NCBI GenBank assembly: GCA_900320185.1 | Contig: ONRD01000015.1 | Coordinates: forward strand, 1 to 49,535 | From: an uncultured Bacteroidales bacterium | GTDB lineage: Bacteria > Bacteroidota > Bacteroidia > Bacteroidales > UBA932 | Direction: 5' to 3' | Length of the DNA stretch: 49,535 nucleotides | In this document: positions 24,923 through 33,294 of the stretch, one piece after another | Numbering within the stretch: position 1 is the first letter of the stretch | Layout of the letters: every line of letters starts with the position of its first letter | The notes under the pieces: generated by a model | What the model was told of the DNA's origin: nothing | Databases searched by the model: none | Seen by the model: the letters and a program-made list of their open reading frames with translations, nothing else | Position numbers and translations under genes: made by a program

Positions 24923-27104
24923 CGTTGCGCAGCACTATGCTGCCACCGACCACGTCGGCCTCGACCGCAGAATCCTTCCTGACCCTTCCGGAGAGTATCT
25001 CCTTGGCCAGGAGGTTGACCAGCTCGCGCTGCATCAGCCTCTTGACGGGTCTTGCGCCGTAAGCGGGATCGTAGCCGTTGGTGACCATGTAGTCCTCGAA
25101 ACCCTGCGTGAACCGGATGGTGACACCCTCCTCGGAAAGATGGTCCTGAAGCTGGTGCATCTGGATGTGGAGGATGTCCCGGATGTCATTCTGGGAAAGA
25201 GGATCGAACATTATGATTTCGTCGATCCTGTTGAGGAACTCAGGCCTCACCGTCGCCTTGAGGACTTCCATGACCTTGGACTTGCACTCGTCCAGGAGCT
25301 CCCGGCGCCTGGCTATCGCCTTCATCTCCTCCGAAGGGTCGGCACCGGGCTGCCCGACTGAAGGAAGCCTTTCCATGTAGGACGAGATGATGTCCGAACC
25401 GACGTTGGAAGTCATGATCAGGATGGTATTCTTGAAGTCTACCGTACGGCCCTTGTTGTCCGTCAGTCGGCCGTCGTCCAGGACCTGCAGGAGAACGTTG
25501 AAGACATCTGGATGCGCCTTTTCTATCTCGTCGAGAAGGATGACCGAATACGGTTTCCTCCTCACAGCCTCGGTCAGCTGGCCGCCCTCGTCGTAGCCCA
25601 CGTATCCCGGAGGAGCTCCGACCAGACGGCTGACCGTGTGACGCTCCTGGTACTCGCTCATGTCGATTCGCGTGATCATGTTCTCGTCATTGAACAGGAA
25701 CTCGGCCAGGGCCTTCGCCAGTTCGGTCTTTCCCACTCCGGTGGTACCCATGAACAAGAAGGAACCGATAGGCCGCTTCTCGTTGGAGAGGCCCGCCCTG
25801 GAGCGGCGTACCGCATCGGAGACTGCCTGTATGGCCTGGTCCTGGCCGACCACCCTCTTGTGAAGCTCGCTTTCGATGCGCAGGAGTTTCTCCTTCTCGC
25901 TCTCAAGCATCTTGTTGACAGGGATGCCGGTCCACTTGGCCACGACCTCGGCTATGTCCTGCGGGGTGACGGCCTCGGTGACTATCGGGTCCTTGATCGA
26001 GGCCTGCCTTGCAGTCAGCGAGTCGATGGTCTTCTGGGCCTCGGACATCTTTCCGTAGCGGAGTTCGGCCACCTTGCCGTAGTCGCCCGCCCTTTCGGCG
26101 GCCTGCGCCTCGATCTTGTAGTCCTCCATCTTCTGGCGGGCCTCCTGGAGGCCGGAAAGGATCTCTTTCTCGGAATTCCATCTCTCCATCAGCTCAGCCT
26201 TGCGGGCAAGCCTGTCGGAGAGATCCTTCTCGATCTTCTCGGTCTTCAGGGACGTCCCCTCGCGCTTGACGGCTTCCTTCTCTATCTCCAGCTGACGGAT
26301 CTCGCTGTTGAGTTCCGCTATGGGTTCGGGGACGGAATTCATCTCAAGACGCAGCTTGGAGGCAGCCTCGTCGACCAGGTCTATCGCCTTGTCGGGCAGG
26401 AAACGGTTTGTGATGTACCTGTGGGAAAGGTTGACCGCAGCGATCAGCGCATCGTCCTCGATGCGGACCCTGTGGTGGTTCTCGTACTTCTCCTTGAGCC
26501 CCCTGAGGATGGCGATGGACTCCGCCGGCGAAGGCTCGTCCACCAGGACCATCTGGAAACGCCTCTCCAGAGCCTTGTCGGTCTCGAAGTATTTCTGGTA
26601 CTCGTCGTGGGTTGTCGAGCCGATGGTCCTCAGCTCTCCCCTCGCCAGGGCCGGTTTGAGGATGTTGGACGCATCCATGGCCCCGGAAGTACGGCCCGCT
26701 CCCACCAGGGTGTGGATCTCATCGATGAAGAGGATGATCTCGCCTGCGCTGTCGACCACTTCCTTGACTACTCCCTTCAGGCGTTCCTCAAATTCTCCCT
26801 GGTACTTCGCGCCTGCGATCAGGGCTCCCATATCCAGGGAATATATCACCTTGCTCTTGAGGTTCTCCGGGACGTCGCCGTCGACGATCTTGCGGGCGAT
26901 TCCCTCCGAAATCGCCGTCTTGCCGACGCCTGGTTCACCAACGAGGATAGGGTTGTTCTTTGTCCTCCGGCTCAGTATCTGGAGGACACGACGGATCTCG
27001 TCATCCCTTCCGATGACGGGATCGAGTTTTCCCGCGGACGCCTGGGCGTTGAGGTTCACGGCGTACTTGGGAAGGAACTGCAGTTTGCTGTTCGTGTTTT
27101 CCAT
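24912..27104 (-). CDS. clpB: ClpB-type AAA+ disaggregase lacking the N-terminal domain
   Basis: 730 residues, against about 860 for usual ClpB. The first AAA domain begins almost at once (Walker A GEPGVGKT at 56-63, Walker B IILFIDEIH). The coiled-coil M-domain runs from about 295 to 400 (LNSEIRQLEIEKEAV onward). The second AAA domain has GTTGVGKTELAKALAE and SVILLDEIEKAHPD, then a ClpB C-terminal domain. There is no ClpP-binding IGF loop, so this is a disaggregase, not ClpA or ClpC. The two-repeat Clp_N domain is absent, and the 250 bases upstream do not encode it. A good ribosome site (AGGAGC) precedes the ATG. This equals the naturally short ClpB isoform of other bacteria as the only product. 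Confidence 0.92.
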   Translation of the reverse strand: MENTNSKLQFLPKYAVNLNAQASAGKLDPVIGRDDEIRRVLQILSRRTKNNPILVGEPGVGKTAISEGIARKIVDGDVPENLKSKVIYSLDMGALIAGAKYQGEFEERLKGVVKEVVDSAGEIILFIDEIHTLVGAGRTSGAMDASNILKPALARGELRTIGSTTHDEYQKYFETDKALERRFQMVLVDEPSPAESIAILRGLKEKYENHHRVRIEDDALIAAVNLSHRYITNRFLPDKAIDLVDEAASKLRLEMNSVPEPIAELNSEIRQLEIEKEAVKREGTSLKTEKIEKDLSDRLARKAELMERWNSEKEILSGLQEARQKMEDYKIEAQAAERAGDYGKVAELRYGKMSEAQKTIDSLTARQASIKDPIVTEAVTPQDIAEVVAKWTGIPVNKMLESEKEKLLRIESELHKRVVGQDQAIQAVSDAVRRSRAGLSNEKRPIGSFLFMGTTGVGKTELAKALAEFLFNDENMITRIDMSEYQERHTVSRLVGAPPGYVGYDEGGQLTEAVRRKPYSVILLDEIEKAHPDVFNVLLQVLDDGRLTDNKGRTVDFKNTILIMTSNVGSDIISSYMERLPSVGQPGADPSEEMKAIARRRELLDECKSKVMEVLKATVRPEFLNRIDEIIMFDPLSQNDIRDILHIQMHQLQDHLSEEGVTIRFTQGFEDYMVTNGYDPAYGARPVKRLMQRELVNLLAKEILSGRVRKDSAVEADVVGGSIVLRNVTT

Positions 27105-27255
27105 AATGTTGCTCCTTTTTTTAATATCGCCGCGCAGGAACTGCCCGCCCGGCCTTCAAATAATCGCAAGGCAGGCGCCAGCCTGCCCGTCTCTGCGGCC
27201 GCCCTCTGCAAACAGCTGCCGGACAGGACCTTGCCTGCCCCGGGAGCGGGTATCA

Positions 27256-27292
27256 CAAAAAAAGGATGCCCGGCGTGCGGCCAGACATCCTA
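27256..27292 (-). terminator. Rho-independent terminator of the secG operon
   Basis: On the minus strand AGGATG (27291-27286) pairs with CATCCT (27268-27263), with GCCG/CGGC-type pairs inside, followed by a run of seven T. It lies about 65 bases after the secG stop. The rest of 27105-27354 shows no gene. Confidence 0.85.
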
Positions 27293-27354
27293 AGGTCAAA
27301 TAATGTTCCAACTCCCGGAAACTGACAGATTGTCAGCAGGGCGGAACCAATCCT

Positions 27355-27750
27355 CTAGTTGGCGGGCTCTGCGGGAGCCTCGGCGGCGGGAGCTTCAGTT
27401 GCAGGAGCTTCAGTTGCAGGAGCTTCAGCAGCAGGAACTTCTGCGGGAGCCGCAGGGTTGACTATCGGCGAAGGAAGCTCGGTAGGCTCCTCGAGGTCGT
27501 AGGTCTCGGTTGCGCCCTTGTTCCCTGCGATGAGGGACGTGATGATGGAGACAACCAGGATGAAGGTCACAAGACCCCAGGAAACCTTCTCGAGGATATC
27601 CGCAGTCTGCCTTACGCCAAGGGTCTGATTAGCCGAAGTGAAGTTGCTGGCCATCCCCTCGCCCTTCCCGTTCTGGAGAAGCACGACGATGACAAGCAGG
27701 ATGCTGGCTATTACAATCAGTACTGTAAGGATTGTGAATAATGCGCTCAT
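27355..27750 (-). CDS. secG: preprotein translocase subunit SecG
   Basis: 131 residues. The N-terminal 75 residues are canonical SecG: a first membrane segment (FTILTVLIVIASILLVIVVLLQ), the conserved NGKGEGMASNF loop, and a second segment (WGLVTFILVVSIITSLIAG). It is a small integral component of SecYEG that assists SecA-driven export. The C-terminal tail is a low-complexity Ala/Pro/Glu repeat (APATEAPATEAPAAEAPAEP), common in Bacteroidota SecG and probably disordered. It is the last gene before a strong terminator and follows the TPR gene by 12 bases. Confidence 0.95.
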   Translation of the reverse strand: MSALFTILTVLIVIASILLVIVVLLQNGKGEGMASNFTSANQTLGVRQTADILEKVSWGLVTFILVVSIITSLIAGNKGATETYDLEEPTELPSPIVNPAAPAEVPAAEAPATEAPATEAPAAEAPAEPAN

Positions 27751-27762
27751 ATTCTTAACTTT

Positions 27763-28641
27763 TTAATTTTCCGTGTCCAATTTCCGAATAAGGGATGCAA
27801 AGTAAGCACTTTTTTCCGGATATCGCAACATTAGGCGGGAATAAATCTTCTTGGCTTCATCGAAATAACCCTGTTCGGCATAGATCCTTCCGAGGGTTTC
27901 AGTGCAGAATCCGAGTTCGGGATCCTTCCACTTTCCCTCCTCGTCCGCCTCGCTCCTGGCGGCCTTGAAGCGTGAGAACACCTTGTCGCTTTCGCGGGTC
28001 ACGCTGGCATATTCCTCCTTGCTGAAGAAATCGCCTCCCACGGGGACCACGGTCCTTCTGTACACCTGGCCGGAGGCGGCAGAGGCGCCGACCTCGCCGG
28101 CGGAAGCTACAGCAGGGGCGGCGGTGCGGGTGCCGGCGGAAGCGGCAGCGGCAGCCCGGACATGATCGACTCCGGCGGGGGCTCCTGCGGCAGCGGCAGC
28201 CCGGACAGGATCGACTCCGGCGGGGCCGGCGGCAGCGGCAACCCGGACAGGATCGACTCCGGCGAGGCCAGCGGAAGCGGCAGCAGAGGCGGCGGTGCGG
28301 GTGCCGGCGGCCATGGCACTGCCTGCCGGGGCGGACGGAGCGATATATTCCTTGATCACGGCGGCTGCGTCCCGGACCGCAGAACCATCCGCGGGGGCGG
28401 CCAGGACCATCTCAGCGATGAGTTCCCTGGAAGGGATGTACATCGCGGCATCGGCATACTGCACTGTTCCCCAGTCGTTTCCGCCGATGCCGGACATCCT
28501 GGCGCAGAGTTCCTTGCGGGCAGCCCCGAACCACGGATATTCCTTGATCAACTCCATAAGGTCGCCGAGGGAGAGCGTCCCGAGATCCGGCCGCTTCCCT
28601 TCCTTTGCCACTATATTATGCATCTCCTTCTGATTCGTCAT
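27763..28641 (-). CDS. TPR-like protein with Ala-rich VNTR linker
   Basis: 292 residues, cytoplasmic (no signal). The N-terminal part (residues 1-95, LMELIKEYPWFGAARKELCARM) is helical and the C-terminal part (from about 205) has a TPR-like helix pair (LGRIYAEQGYFDEAKKIYSRLM, YPEKSAYFASLIRKL). Between them lies a low-complexity linker built of 14-15-residue repeats of the form AGVDPVRAAAAAG, flanked by two GTRTAA blocks. Homologues at this position in Bacteroidota operons are annotated only as tetratricopeptide proteins. The constant neighbours LptE and SecG suggest an envelope-biogenesis context, but no role is known. Confidence 0.8.
   Translation of the reverse strand: MTNQKEMHNIVAKEGKRPDLGTLSLGDLMELIKEYPWFGAARKELCARMSGIGGNDWGTVQYADAAMYIPSRELIAEMVLAAPADGSAVRDAAAVIKEYIAPSAPAGSAMAAGTRTAASAAASAGLAGVDPVRVAAAAGPAGVDPVRAAAAAGAPAGVDHVRAAAAASAGTRTAAPAVASAGEVGASAASGQVYRRTVVPVGGDFFSKEEYASVTRESDKVFSRFKAARSEADEEGKWKDPELGFCTETLGRIYAEQGYFDEAKKIYSRLMLRYPEKSAYFASLIRKLDTEN
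28107..28319. repeat. in-frame 42-45-base tandem repeat (VNTR) in the TPR gene
   Basis: Three units with the core GATCGACTCCGGCG start at 28164, 28209 and 28251 (spacing 45 and 42), flanked by two copies of GGTGCGGGTGCCGGCGG near 28120 and 28292. All spacings are multiples of three, so length changes would keep the frame. Confidence 0.85.
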
Positions 28642-28663
28642 GAATATGCTTCCCTCACGGCAA

Positions 28664-29179
28664 CTACCACTGCGCCACGCAGGCGTTGAACATGTCCTCC
28701 ACGAGCTTCTCTACGATCTCGTCGCACAACTGGGCCTCGACGGCATCCAGGGAATTGGAGGAATCGAAGTCCGAATATGCCGAAAAACTCTTCTCGAAGT
28801 CCTCTTCGGGGTACTTCTTGTCCGTGAACTTGAGCTTTACCGACACCGTCAGGCGGTTCTGGGCAGCCACTTCGTTGGCCGTCACCGACGACGCCCTGAC
28901 CTCGTAGCCGGTCACCTCGCCCGTGAGTTCCATGTCGCCGTCCTCGTCGACCTGCTCGAGCTTGGTGAGCTTGCGGAACTTGTCCTTCATCGCCTCAGTG
29001 AGCAGGTTGCTGAGGCTGGGGTTGACCTTCAGCGCTTTGTAGCCGAAATAGTTGATGGTCACGGTCTTCACGTCCGGTTGGATGGAAGTGCCTGAAAACG
29101 AATAGTTCACCACGCTGCATCCACCGACCGCCAGGGCGGCCAGGACGACTGCGGCGAAAGTAATGAGCCTTTTGTTCAT
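28664..29179 (-). CDS. lptE: LptE-family LPS-assembly lipoprotein
   Basis: 171 residues from ATG 29179; a longer in-frame start would lie inside the upstream regulator gene. The lipobox is AVGGC (MNKRLITFAAVVLAALAVGGC). The mature start SVVNYSFSGTSIQPDVKTVTI and the NPSLSNLLTEAMKDKF helix are typical of the Bacteroidota LptE family. LptE plugs the LptD barrel and guides lipopolysaccharide to the outer leaflet. It lies 13 bases after the sigma-54-type regulator and 22 before the TPR gene, in the order seen in many Bacteroidales. Confidence 0.88.
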   Translation of the reverse strand: MNKRLITFAAVVLAALAVGGCSVVNYSFSGTSIQPDVKTVTINYFGYKALKVNPSLSNLLTEAMKDKFRKLTKLEQVDEDGDMELTGEVTGYEVRASSVTANEVAAQNRLTVSVKLKFTDKKYPEEDFEKSFSAYSDFDSSNSLDAVEAQLCDEIVEKLVEDMFNACVAQW

Positions 29180-29192
29180 CTGACGTGCAAAG

Positions 29193-30557
29193 CTAGTCTT
29201 CCCAATTGATGTTTTCAAGATTGAACTGCTTGATCTTCCGGTAGATGGTCCTGTCGGATATACCCAGCTGCCTGGAAGCAAGCTTACGGTTGCCCTTGTG
29301 GGCGCGGAGCGCCTCGTAGATGTTGTCCCGCTCGATCTCCCTGAGGGACTTGCCATGGTCGTTGCCGTGGATCTCGATGACGGTCCCGGAAGCCTGTGGC
29401 GTTTCGGAATATCCGCCGTACTTCTGGTCCTCCTGCAACTGCTCCTCGGGATCCTCCTGTCCGACTCCGGGACGCATCACGGAAGGTTCGCTCCCGGGGA
29501 AAGGGTTTTGCTCCGAGGGGTCCCGTTCCACTATGGGGCGGGCCACCGACGGACCCGGCTGCACGACCGCCCGTCCTGCGGGAGCCGCAGCCTGGACGGA
29601 GGCTCCGCCGGCCCCTACCACGGCCTTGAGGCGGTCCACCTCCTGCTTGAGGCGGTAGATGTAGCCAAGTATCTCCTGCTTGTCCGACTCGGACATGGAG
29701 CCGCCCTTCCCTTCACCGGGCACAAGTGCCGGAAGCATGGAGTCTTCCTTGGGCATGTACCTGGCCAGCGCGGATGCGTCCACGACGCATTTGTCGGAAC
29801 CGGGCACGAGCCTCTCCGACTCAAGGGCGGTGACTGTCTCGGCTACGTTCTTGAGCTGGCGGATATTCCCCGGCCAGCGGTAGTTTATCAGCATGGAGAC
29901 CGCATCGGAGGTCAGGGTCACCTTGCGCATGCCCCATTTCTCGGAAGCGTCGGTGGAGAACTTGCGGAAGAACAGATAGATGTCTTCCTTGCGCTCGCGA
30001 AGCGGCGGTACCGTGATCTGCACGGCGTTGAGCCTGTAGTACAGGTCTTCGCGGAACTTGCCCTGGCTCACCGCATGGAGCAGGTCCACATTGGTCGCCG
30101 CTATCACCCTCACGTCCGTCTTCTGGACCTTCGCGGAACCGACGCGGACGAATTCGCCGCTCTGGAGCACGCGGAGCAGCCGAGCCTGGGAAGCGAGCGG
30201 AAGCTCACCGACTTCGTCCAGGAAGAGGGTTCCCCCATCATATTCCTCGAAATACCCTTTCCTGGCCTCGATGGCGCCGGTGAAGGCTCCTTTCTCGTGG
30301 CCGAAGAGCTCCGAGTCCGCAGTCCCTTCGGGGATGGCCCCGCAGTTGACGGCGAAGTACTTGTTGTTCCTGCGGCGGCTGTTCTGGTGGATGATCTTGG
30401 GAATATTCTCCTTTCCGACTCCGCTCTCCCCCGTGACCAGCACAGTCAGGTCCGTGGGCGCTATGGCCACGGCCATCTCCAGCGCCCGGTTCAGGGCGGC
30501 GTCGTTGCCGATGATGTCGTATTTGTTCTTAAGAGTCTGTAATCTCTGTGAATCCAT
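29193..30557 (-). CDS. sigma-54-interaction-domain transcriptional activator (Fis-type HTH)
   Basis: 454 residues without an N-terminal receiver domain. The AAA+ core starts almost immediately: Walker A GESGVGKE (43-50), the sigma-54 contact loop GAFTGA (90-95), Walker B TLFLDEVGEL and the second-region RVIAATN. A Gly/Pro/Gln-rich linker (about 320-400) follows, then a C-terminal Fis-like helix-turn-helix (LASRQLGISDRTIYRKIKQF). Such proteins activate RpoN-dependent promoters. Lacking a sensor domain, it may be controlled by expression level or a partner protein. It heads the lptE-TPR-secG operon, and control of its own operon would be an inference. Confidence 0.93.
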   Translation of the reverse strand: MDSQRLQTLKNKYDIIGNDAALNRALEMAVAIAPTDLTVLVTGESGVGKENIPKIIHQNSRRRNNKYFAVNCGAIPEGTADSELFGHEKGAFTGAIEARKGYFEEYDGGTLFLDEVGELPLASQARLLRVLQSGEFVRVGSAKVQKTDVRVIAATNVDLLHAVSQGKFREDLYYRLNAVQITVPPLRERKEDIYLFFRKFSTDASEKWGMRKVTLTSDAVSMLINYRWPGNIRQLKNVAETVTALESERLVPGSDKCVVDASALARYMPKEDSMLPALVPGEGKGGSMSESDKQEILGYIYRLKQEVDRLKAVVGAGGASVQAAAPAGRAVVQPGPSVARPIVERDPSEQNPFPGSEPSVMRPGVGQEDPEEQLQEDQKYGGYSETPQASGTVIEIHGNDHGKSLREIERDNIYEALRAHKGNRKLASRQLGISDRTIYRKIKQFNLENINWED

Positions 30558-30655
30558 TTCCGTCAGTGCGGCCGGGCTTTAGGCAAATGTCGCGCCTTCC
30601 ACCGGCCGAATCCATTTTATTTGTCCCGGTTTGGCAAAGTTAACAAAATAATAGT

Positions 30656-30663
30656 TATCTTTG
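30656..30663 (+). promoter_or_regulatory. Bacteroidota -7 promoter box for the TPR/OmpA-like lipoprotein
   Basis: TATCTTTG (perfect TAnnTTTG) with TTTG at 30630-30633, 22 bases upstream. The ATG is 47 bases downstream. The AT-rich leader and strong boxes suggest high expression. Confidence 0.7.
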
Positions 30664-30709
30664 TATGATTGATAATTTTTACTGAAAGCTAATCGTTATT
30701 TTTATCAAT

Positions 30710-32359
30710 ATGAAAAAAGCATTCAAATTACTTGCTGTTGCGGCCGTCGGACTGGCAGCCGTAGCTTGCTCCTCAGCCCAGAAAATGGCTGACCTTGCCG
30801 AGAACGTCCTCGTCAAGTGCGACCCTACCGTTCTCGAGTGCATCGGTGGATCCATCGATCCTACCGTCACCGTGACCTATCCTGCCAACTACTTCCATCC
30901 CAAGGCCATCCTCGAGGTCACTCCCGTGATCGTCTATGATGGAGGAGAAGCCAAGATGAGCCCCCTGATGTTCCAGGGAGAGAAGGTCAAGGACAACTAC
31001 ACGGTCGTACCCAAGGCCGGCGGACAGGTCTCAAGGAAACTCCATTTCGACTATGTCGAGGGAATGGAGCAGTGCCACCTCGAACTCCGCGGTGTCGCCA
31101 AGTACAAGAACAAGTCCTACAAGCTCCCCACCAAGAAGGTCGCCGACGGACTGAACACCACCTACATGCTCGTCAAGGCCGGTGGCCAGGTGCCTCTCAA
31201 GGCTGACGGCTACGAGGCCATCATCAAGCAGACGGCTGAAGGCCAGATCATGTACAAGGTCAACTCCGCCGATGTCCGTTCCACCGAGCTCAAAGGCCAG
31301 TCCATCAAGAACTTCCAGAAGGCTCTCGATGAGATCAAGGCCAACGAGAGGAAGACCCTCACAGGGACCGAGATCGTAGCATACGCTTCCCCTGAAGGCG
31401 GACAGAGCCTCAACGCCAAGCTCTCCGACAAGCGTTCGAAGAGCGCCGACAAGGCTTGGGACAAGGTCATGAAGGGCAAGGACGTCGCAGATCCCGAGGT
31501 GAAGAGCATCGGTCAGGACTGGGAAGGCTTCCAGGAACTCGTCCAGAATTCCAATATCGAAGACAAGGACCTCATCCTCCGCGTCCTCTCCATGTACAGC
31601 GACCCTGCAGTGCGTGAGAGCGAGATCAAGAATATGTCCTCCGTCTACACCGAACTCAAGAGCGACATCCTTCCTGAGCTGCGTCGCGCAAGGTTCATCG
31701 CCAACGTCGAGTACAAGAACTACACCGCCGAGGAACTCCTCCAGCTGGTTGACGACAACATCGACGTTCTCGACGAGACCGCCCTCCTGCACGCTGCCAC
31801 CCTCGTCAAGGACACCGACAGCAAGGTCAAGCTCTACAACAAGGCCATCAGCAAGTTCGACAGCGACGCTGCAAGGTTCAACCTTGGCGCCACCTATCTC
31901 GCTGCCAACGACCTCGCAAAGGCAAAGAAGGCCTTCGACGCCGTCAGGACTAAGGACAGCGACCTCCAGAACGCCCTTGGCGTACTGGCCATGAGGGAAG
32001 GTGACTACACCACCGCAGCCAACTGCTTCAAGAAGGCCGGCACCGACATCGCCAAGACCAACCAGGGTGTCGTCGACATCCTCACCGGTGACTACGAGAA
32101 GGCAGTCCAGGACCTGAAGGATGCCAAGGGTTGCTGCAACAACACCGTCCTCGCCTACATCCTCACCGGACAGCTTGACAAGGCTGCCGCCAGCGCACAC
32201 TGCAAGGATGCAAGGGTCAATTACCTGAGGGCTATCATCGCTGCCCGCCAGGGCAACGACAGCGATGTCCAGAAATATCTCGCCGAGGTTGCCAAGCAGG
32301 ACAAGGCTCTTGCCGAAAGGGCTACCAAGGACGTCGAGTTCGCAGAGTACTACAAGTAG
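30710..32359 (+). CDS. outer-membrane lipoprotein with TPRs and an OmpA-like segment
   Basis: The 549-residue product has lipobox AVAC (Cys20). An N-terminal beta-rich part (ECIGGSIDPTVTVTYPANYFHPKA) precedes a segment like the OmpA-family peptidoglycan-binding motif (IVAYASPEGGQSLNAKLSDKRSKS, about 222-250). The C-terminal half (from about 365) is made of TPR-like helices (DAARFNLGATYLAANDLAKAKKAF, NALGVLAMREGDYTTAANCF). Such architecture suits a scaffold linking outer membrane and peptidoglycan, similar in layout to PorE-type proteins. Codons are strongly biased to a small set (AAG, CTC, GTC, AAC), consistent with high expression. A 37-base unit beginning at its stop codon is duplicated downstream. 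Confidence 0.8.
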   Translation: MKKAFKLLAVAAVGLAAVACSSAQKMADLAENVLVKCDPTVLECIGGSIDPTVTVTYPANYFHPKAILEVTPVIVYDGGEAKMSPLMFQGEKVKDNYTVVPKAGGQVSRKLHFDYVEGMEQCHLELRGVAKYKNKSYKLPTKKVADGLNTTYMLVKAGGQVPLKADGYEAIIKQTAEGQIMYKVNSADVRSTELKGQSIKNFQKALDEIKANERKTLTGTEIVAYASPEGGQSLNAKLSDKRSKSADKAWDKVMKGKDVADPEVKSIGQDWEGFQELVQNSNIEDKDLILRVLSMYSDPAVRESEIKNMSSVYTELKSDILPELRRARFIANVEYKNYTAEELLQLVDDNIDVLDETALLHAATLVKDTDSKVKLYNKAISKFDSDAARFNLGATYLAANDLAKAKKAFDAVRTKDSDLQNALGVLAMREGDYTTAANCFKKAGTDIAKTNQGVVDILTGDYEKAVQDLKDAKGCCNNTVLAYILTGQLDKAAASAHCKDARVNYLRAIIAARQGNDSDVQKYLAEVAKQDKALAERATKDVEFAEYYK

Positions 32360-32430
32360 TCACTCCGGCCTGCAGCCGCACAAGCACGGCATGTAGTCAT
32401 TCCGGCCTGTGGCCGCACAAGCACGGCATG
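32357..32430. repeat. 37-base tandem duplication beginning at the stop codon
   Basis: Units at 32357-32393 and 32394-32430 both begin TAGTCA and continue CTCCGGCCTG or TTCCGGCCTG, ending AAGCACGGCATG. The first TAG is the stop of the lipoprotein gene. Confidence 0.85.
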
Positions 32431-32470
32431 ATCGCTTGAGCGACTGGTGGTCAGACGAAGACCAAAAGAC

Positions 32471-32518
32471 AAGAGGGAGACCAAAAGTCACGTTGACTTG
32501 AAGTCTCCCTCTTTCTTT
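32471..32518 (+). terminator. Rho-independent terminator after the TPR/OmpA-like gene
   Basis: AAGAGGGAGAC (32471-32481) pairs perfectly with GTCTCCCTCTT (32503-32513) around a 21-base loop, followed by TCTTTG. Very stable 11-pair stem. Confidence 0.9.
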
Positions 32519-32529
32519 GTGTCCGATTG

Positions 32530-32770
32530 TTGACGGAGCATTTGTTACGTTTGATTATCGAGGGAACTTTGGTTGTGTTTGTTTGTTGTATTTGACTGTC
32601 GAGGTAACTTTGGTTGTGTTTGATTGTTGTGTTTGATTATCGAGGGAACTTTGGTTGTGTTTGATTATAGACGTAGCTTTCGATGTGTTCGATTGTTGAC
32701 GGAGCATTTGTTACGTTTGTGTATCGAGGGATCTTTGGTTGTGTTTGATTATAGACGTAGCTCGCTGTGC
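32530..32770. repeat. degenerate tandem repeat, about 28- or 41-base unit
   Basis: Seven or so units share the pattern CGAGGGAACTTTGGTTGTG then TTTGATTAT. Clear copies of the CGAGG core begin at 32559, 32600, 32641 and 32725, with degenerate versions (GACGGAGCATTTGTTACG) at 32532 and about 32696. T- and G-rich on this strand. No open gene fits. Confidence 0.75.
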
Positions 32771-32855
32771 TTGTGGATACCCTCTTATCTATCTTCCGGC
32801 ATGGAACCATACACCATCATACGGTTTAGGACCATCGGCTATCGCAGGGATAGCC

Positions 32856-33026
32856 TTTTTCAAATAGCTAACACGCCTCGAAAAGATAAGGGCTTCATTA
32901 TTAGCGTATTACAAATTGGCAGCGTGTGAAGGTAGCCCGAAATCAGCTCCACTTAACACGCTCGCAAAACCTAAAATATTGATTAGCAGTCGTTTCCGGA
33001 AACGAAGCGTGTGAGCTATTTGAAAA
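32856..33026 (+). repeat. terminal-inverted-repeat element, copy A (171 bases)
   Basis: Left end TTTTCAAATAGCTAACACGC and right end GCGTGTGAGCTATTTGAAAA are inverted copies with one mismatch. The interior contains AAAAGATA, GCTTCATTATTAGC, TATTACAAA and CAGCGTGTGAAGGT, which recur in the same order in copy B (45876-46045, opposite strand). Outward on the minus strand it carries TTTG-N23-TATCTTTT (32915 to 32881), promoter-like. No reading frame of note and no obvious target-site duplication. Confidence 0.8.
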
Positions 33027-33051
33027 CTGTAGTGCGCTGACTCGCCTTGAA

Positions 33052-33207
33052 ATAGGTTCACCGAATCCGTGAGTTGGAGGGTCAGGACTATAACGGTACT
33101 GGTATAGGTTTACCGATGCTGAACAATTAATAGTTAGGACATTGAACGTCCTGACATAGGTTTACTGATGCTGGACAATTAACAATCTGGGCATTGAAGT
33201 CTGAAAC
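33052..33207. repeat. three 52-base tandem units
   Basis: Units start at 33052, 33104 and 33156, each opening ATAGGTT(C/T)AC. Units 2 and 3 are closely similar (GATGCTG, ACAATTAA, GGCATTGAA-like blocks), unit 1 is diverged; a partial fourth (AGGTCTTC) follows at about 33208. Confidence 0.8.
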
Positions 33208-33294
33208 AGGTCTTCGATGATGTCGGAGAGATACAACTTTTCGTGACATTATTGTAGCCCGCACTGTGGATGACCTGGGCCCCCGGCGGGGGCA

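Noticed and set aside
25512-27293. 593-codon plus-strand open frame opposite clpB
   Set aside because: Shadow of the strongly conserved clpB coding sequence; composition lacks domain-like pattern.
32624-32929. 101-codon open frame across the T/G-rich repeat and element A
   Set aside because: It crosses three unrelated repeat types, is repetitive (FDYRRSF), and has no promoter or ribosome site.
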